64,000 nucleotides of DNA, from NCBI RefSeq assembly GCF_013402795.1, contig NZ_CP058595.1:3016001-3080000 (forward strand), given 5' to 3'. Positions 63,734-64,000 of the stretch are shown here, piece by piece. The notes under the pieces were generated by a model, which was given only the letters and a program-made list of their open reading frames with translations, was not told where the DNA came from and did not search any database. This DNA comes from Costertonia aggregata. GTDB lineage: Bacteria; Bacteroidota; Bacteroidia; Flavobacteriales; Flavobacteriaceae. The stretch's first letter is position 1, and every line of letters begins with the position of its first letter. The position numbers were made by a program, and so were the translations under genes.

Positions 63734-64000
63734 TCAGGGATTTTTTAAATACTTTTTGTCTACGTAAAAAGTACCGAATGGCAGGAGCGATGCAATACCA
63801 AAAATTAGAAAGCGTTTAATGTTCCATTTTTTATGGTAACAAAAAATAGCGGCAAAAACAACAAATCCTATAAAGAGCACACCATGGGCGTAGCCCACAT
63901 AAAGGTTTGGTTCTACGATACCCGCCTTATATTTTAGAGGCATTGTGACCGCAAAGAGCAACAAATATGAAATACCTTCCAATACGGCCAAAATTCTAAA
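63734..64000 (-). CDS. DUF3817-family membrane protein (5' end cut by window edge)
   Basis: The frame is open to the right edge, so the first few residues are missing. It reads RILAVLEGISYLLLF, then VGYAHGVLFIGFVVFAA and LLPFGTFYVDKKYLK, all DUF3817 motifs; three transmembrane helices are visible. Family members are about 95-100 residues, so nearly all is present. Function unknown. Confidence 0.8.
   Translation of the reverse strand, partial: FRILAVLEGISYLLLFAVTMPLKYKAGIVEPNLYVGYAHGVLFIGFVVFAAIFCYHKKWNIKRFLIFGIASLLPFGTFYVDKKYLKNP

Overview
The window is a chromosomal segment of a member of the Bacteroidota, most likely a marine Flavobacteriaceae. The evidence is the TAnnTTTG (-7) promoters in front of many genes, the lack of Shine-Dalgarno sequences, the many SPII lipoproteins and outer-membrane proteins (a TonB-dependent receptor, fasciclin proteins, small beta-barrels), a bacillithiol gene (bshC) and family-level resemblance of the housekeeping genes (guaA, pyrG, yidC, mnmA, rny, xerD, aroQ). 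No rRNA, tRNA, CRISPR array, transposase or phage module was seen.

Layout. 1-2.9 kb (-): a truncated TonB-dependent receptor behind an M23 endopeptidase. 3.0-5.5 kb (+): a ZapB-like coiled coil, zapA, a 6S RNA and rny. 5.7-12.5 kb: an exported protein, an M14 carboxypeptidase, bshC, a PLP decarboxylase and an FMN-binding PNPOx-family protein. 12.6-20.6 kb (-): the most unusual region. Two modules each consist of a membrane-anchored TPR/LuxR-type regulator followed by a pore-forming-toxin-fold lipoprotein. One lipoprotein is related to cholesterol-dependent cytolysins and is preceded by a small lipoprotein; the other is aerolysin/ETX-like. The two target units share a promoter, a structured 5' leader of about 110 nt and an upstream operator-like element. 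20.7-28 kb: guaA, a five-LysM protein, an OsmC protein and a DUF922 protein, then a TIM-barrel protein, DUF3820 and a TSP3-repeat lipoprotein. 28-31.7 kb: pyrG and yidC. 32-38.5 kb (-): three fasciclin (FAS1) lipoproteins with six, two and four FAS1 domains, each behind a shared GCAACC-type, ECF-like promoter. 38.8-43.5 kb: mnmA, a nitronate monooxygenase-like protein, DUF1080, an RluA-type pseudouridine synthase and a DinB-like protein. 43.6-51.3 kb: the conserved MoxR/DUF58/DUF4350/DUF4129/SpoIIM/RDD envelope cluster and a TRIC-like channel. 51.3-58 kb: a peptidyl-prolyl isomerase and a NUDIX gene with overlapping divergent start codons, an acyltransferase, an ECF sigma factor with a membrane partner, an M20 amidohydrolase and a GH13 alpha-glucosidase. 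58.2-64 kb: xerD and aroQ, separated by a row of small outer-membrane beta-barrel genes of which one is frameshifted, then small membrane proteins.

Working together. The 12.6-20.6 kb locus reads as a two-branch, regulator-controlled system for putting two unrelated pore-forming folds on the cell surface. Each regulator seems to carry periplasmic TPRs that sense something and a cytoplasmic HTH that acts on the adjacent leader promoter; this is inference from gene order and repeated DNA. The FAS1 trio looks like a regulon of an alternative sigma factor. Most of the rest is core metabolism and envelope maintenance.
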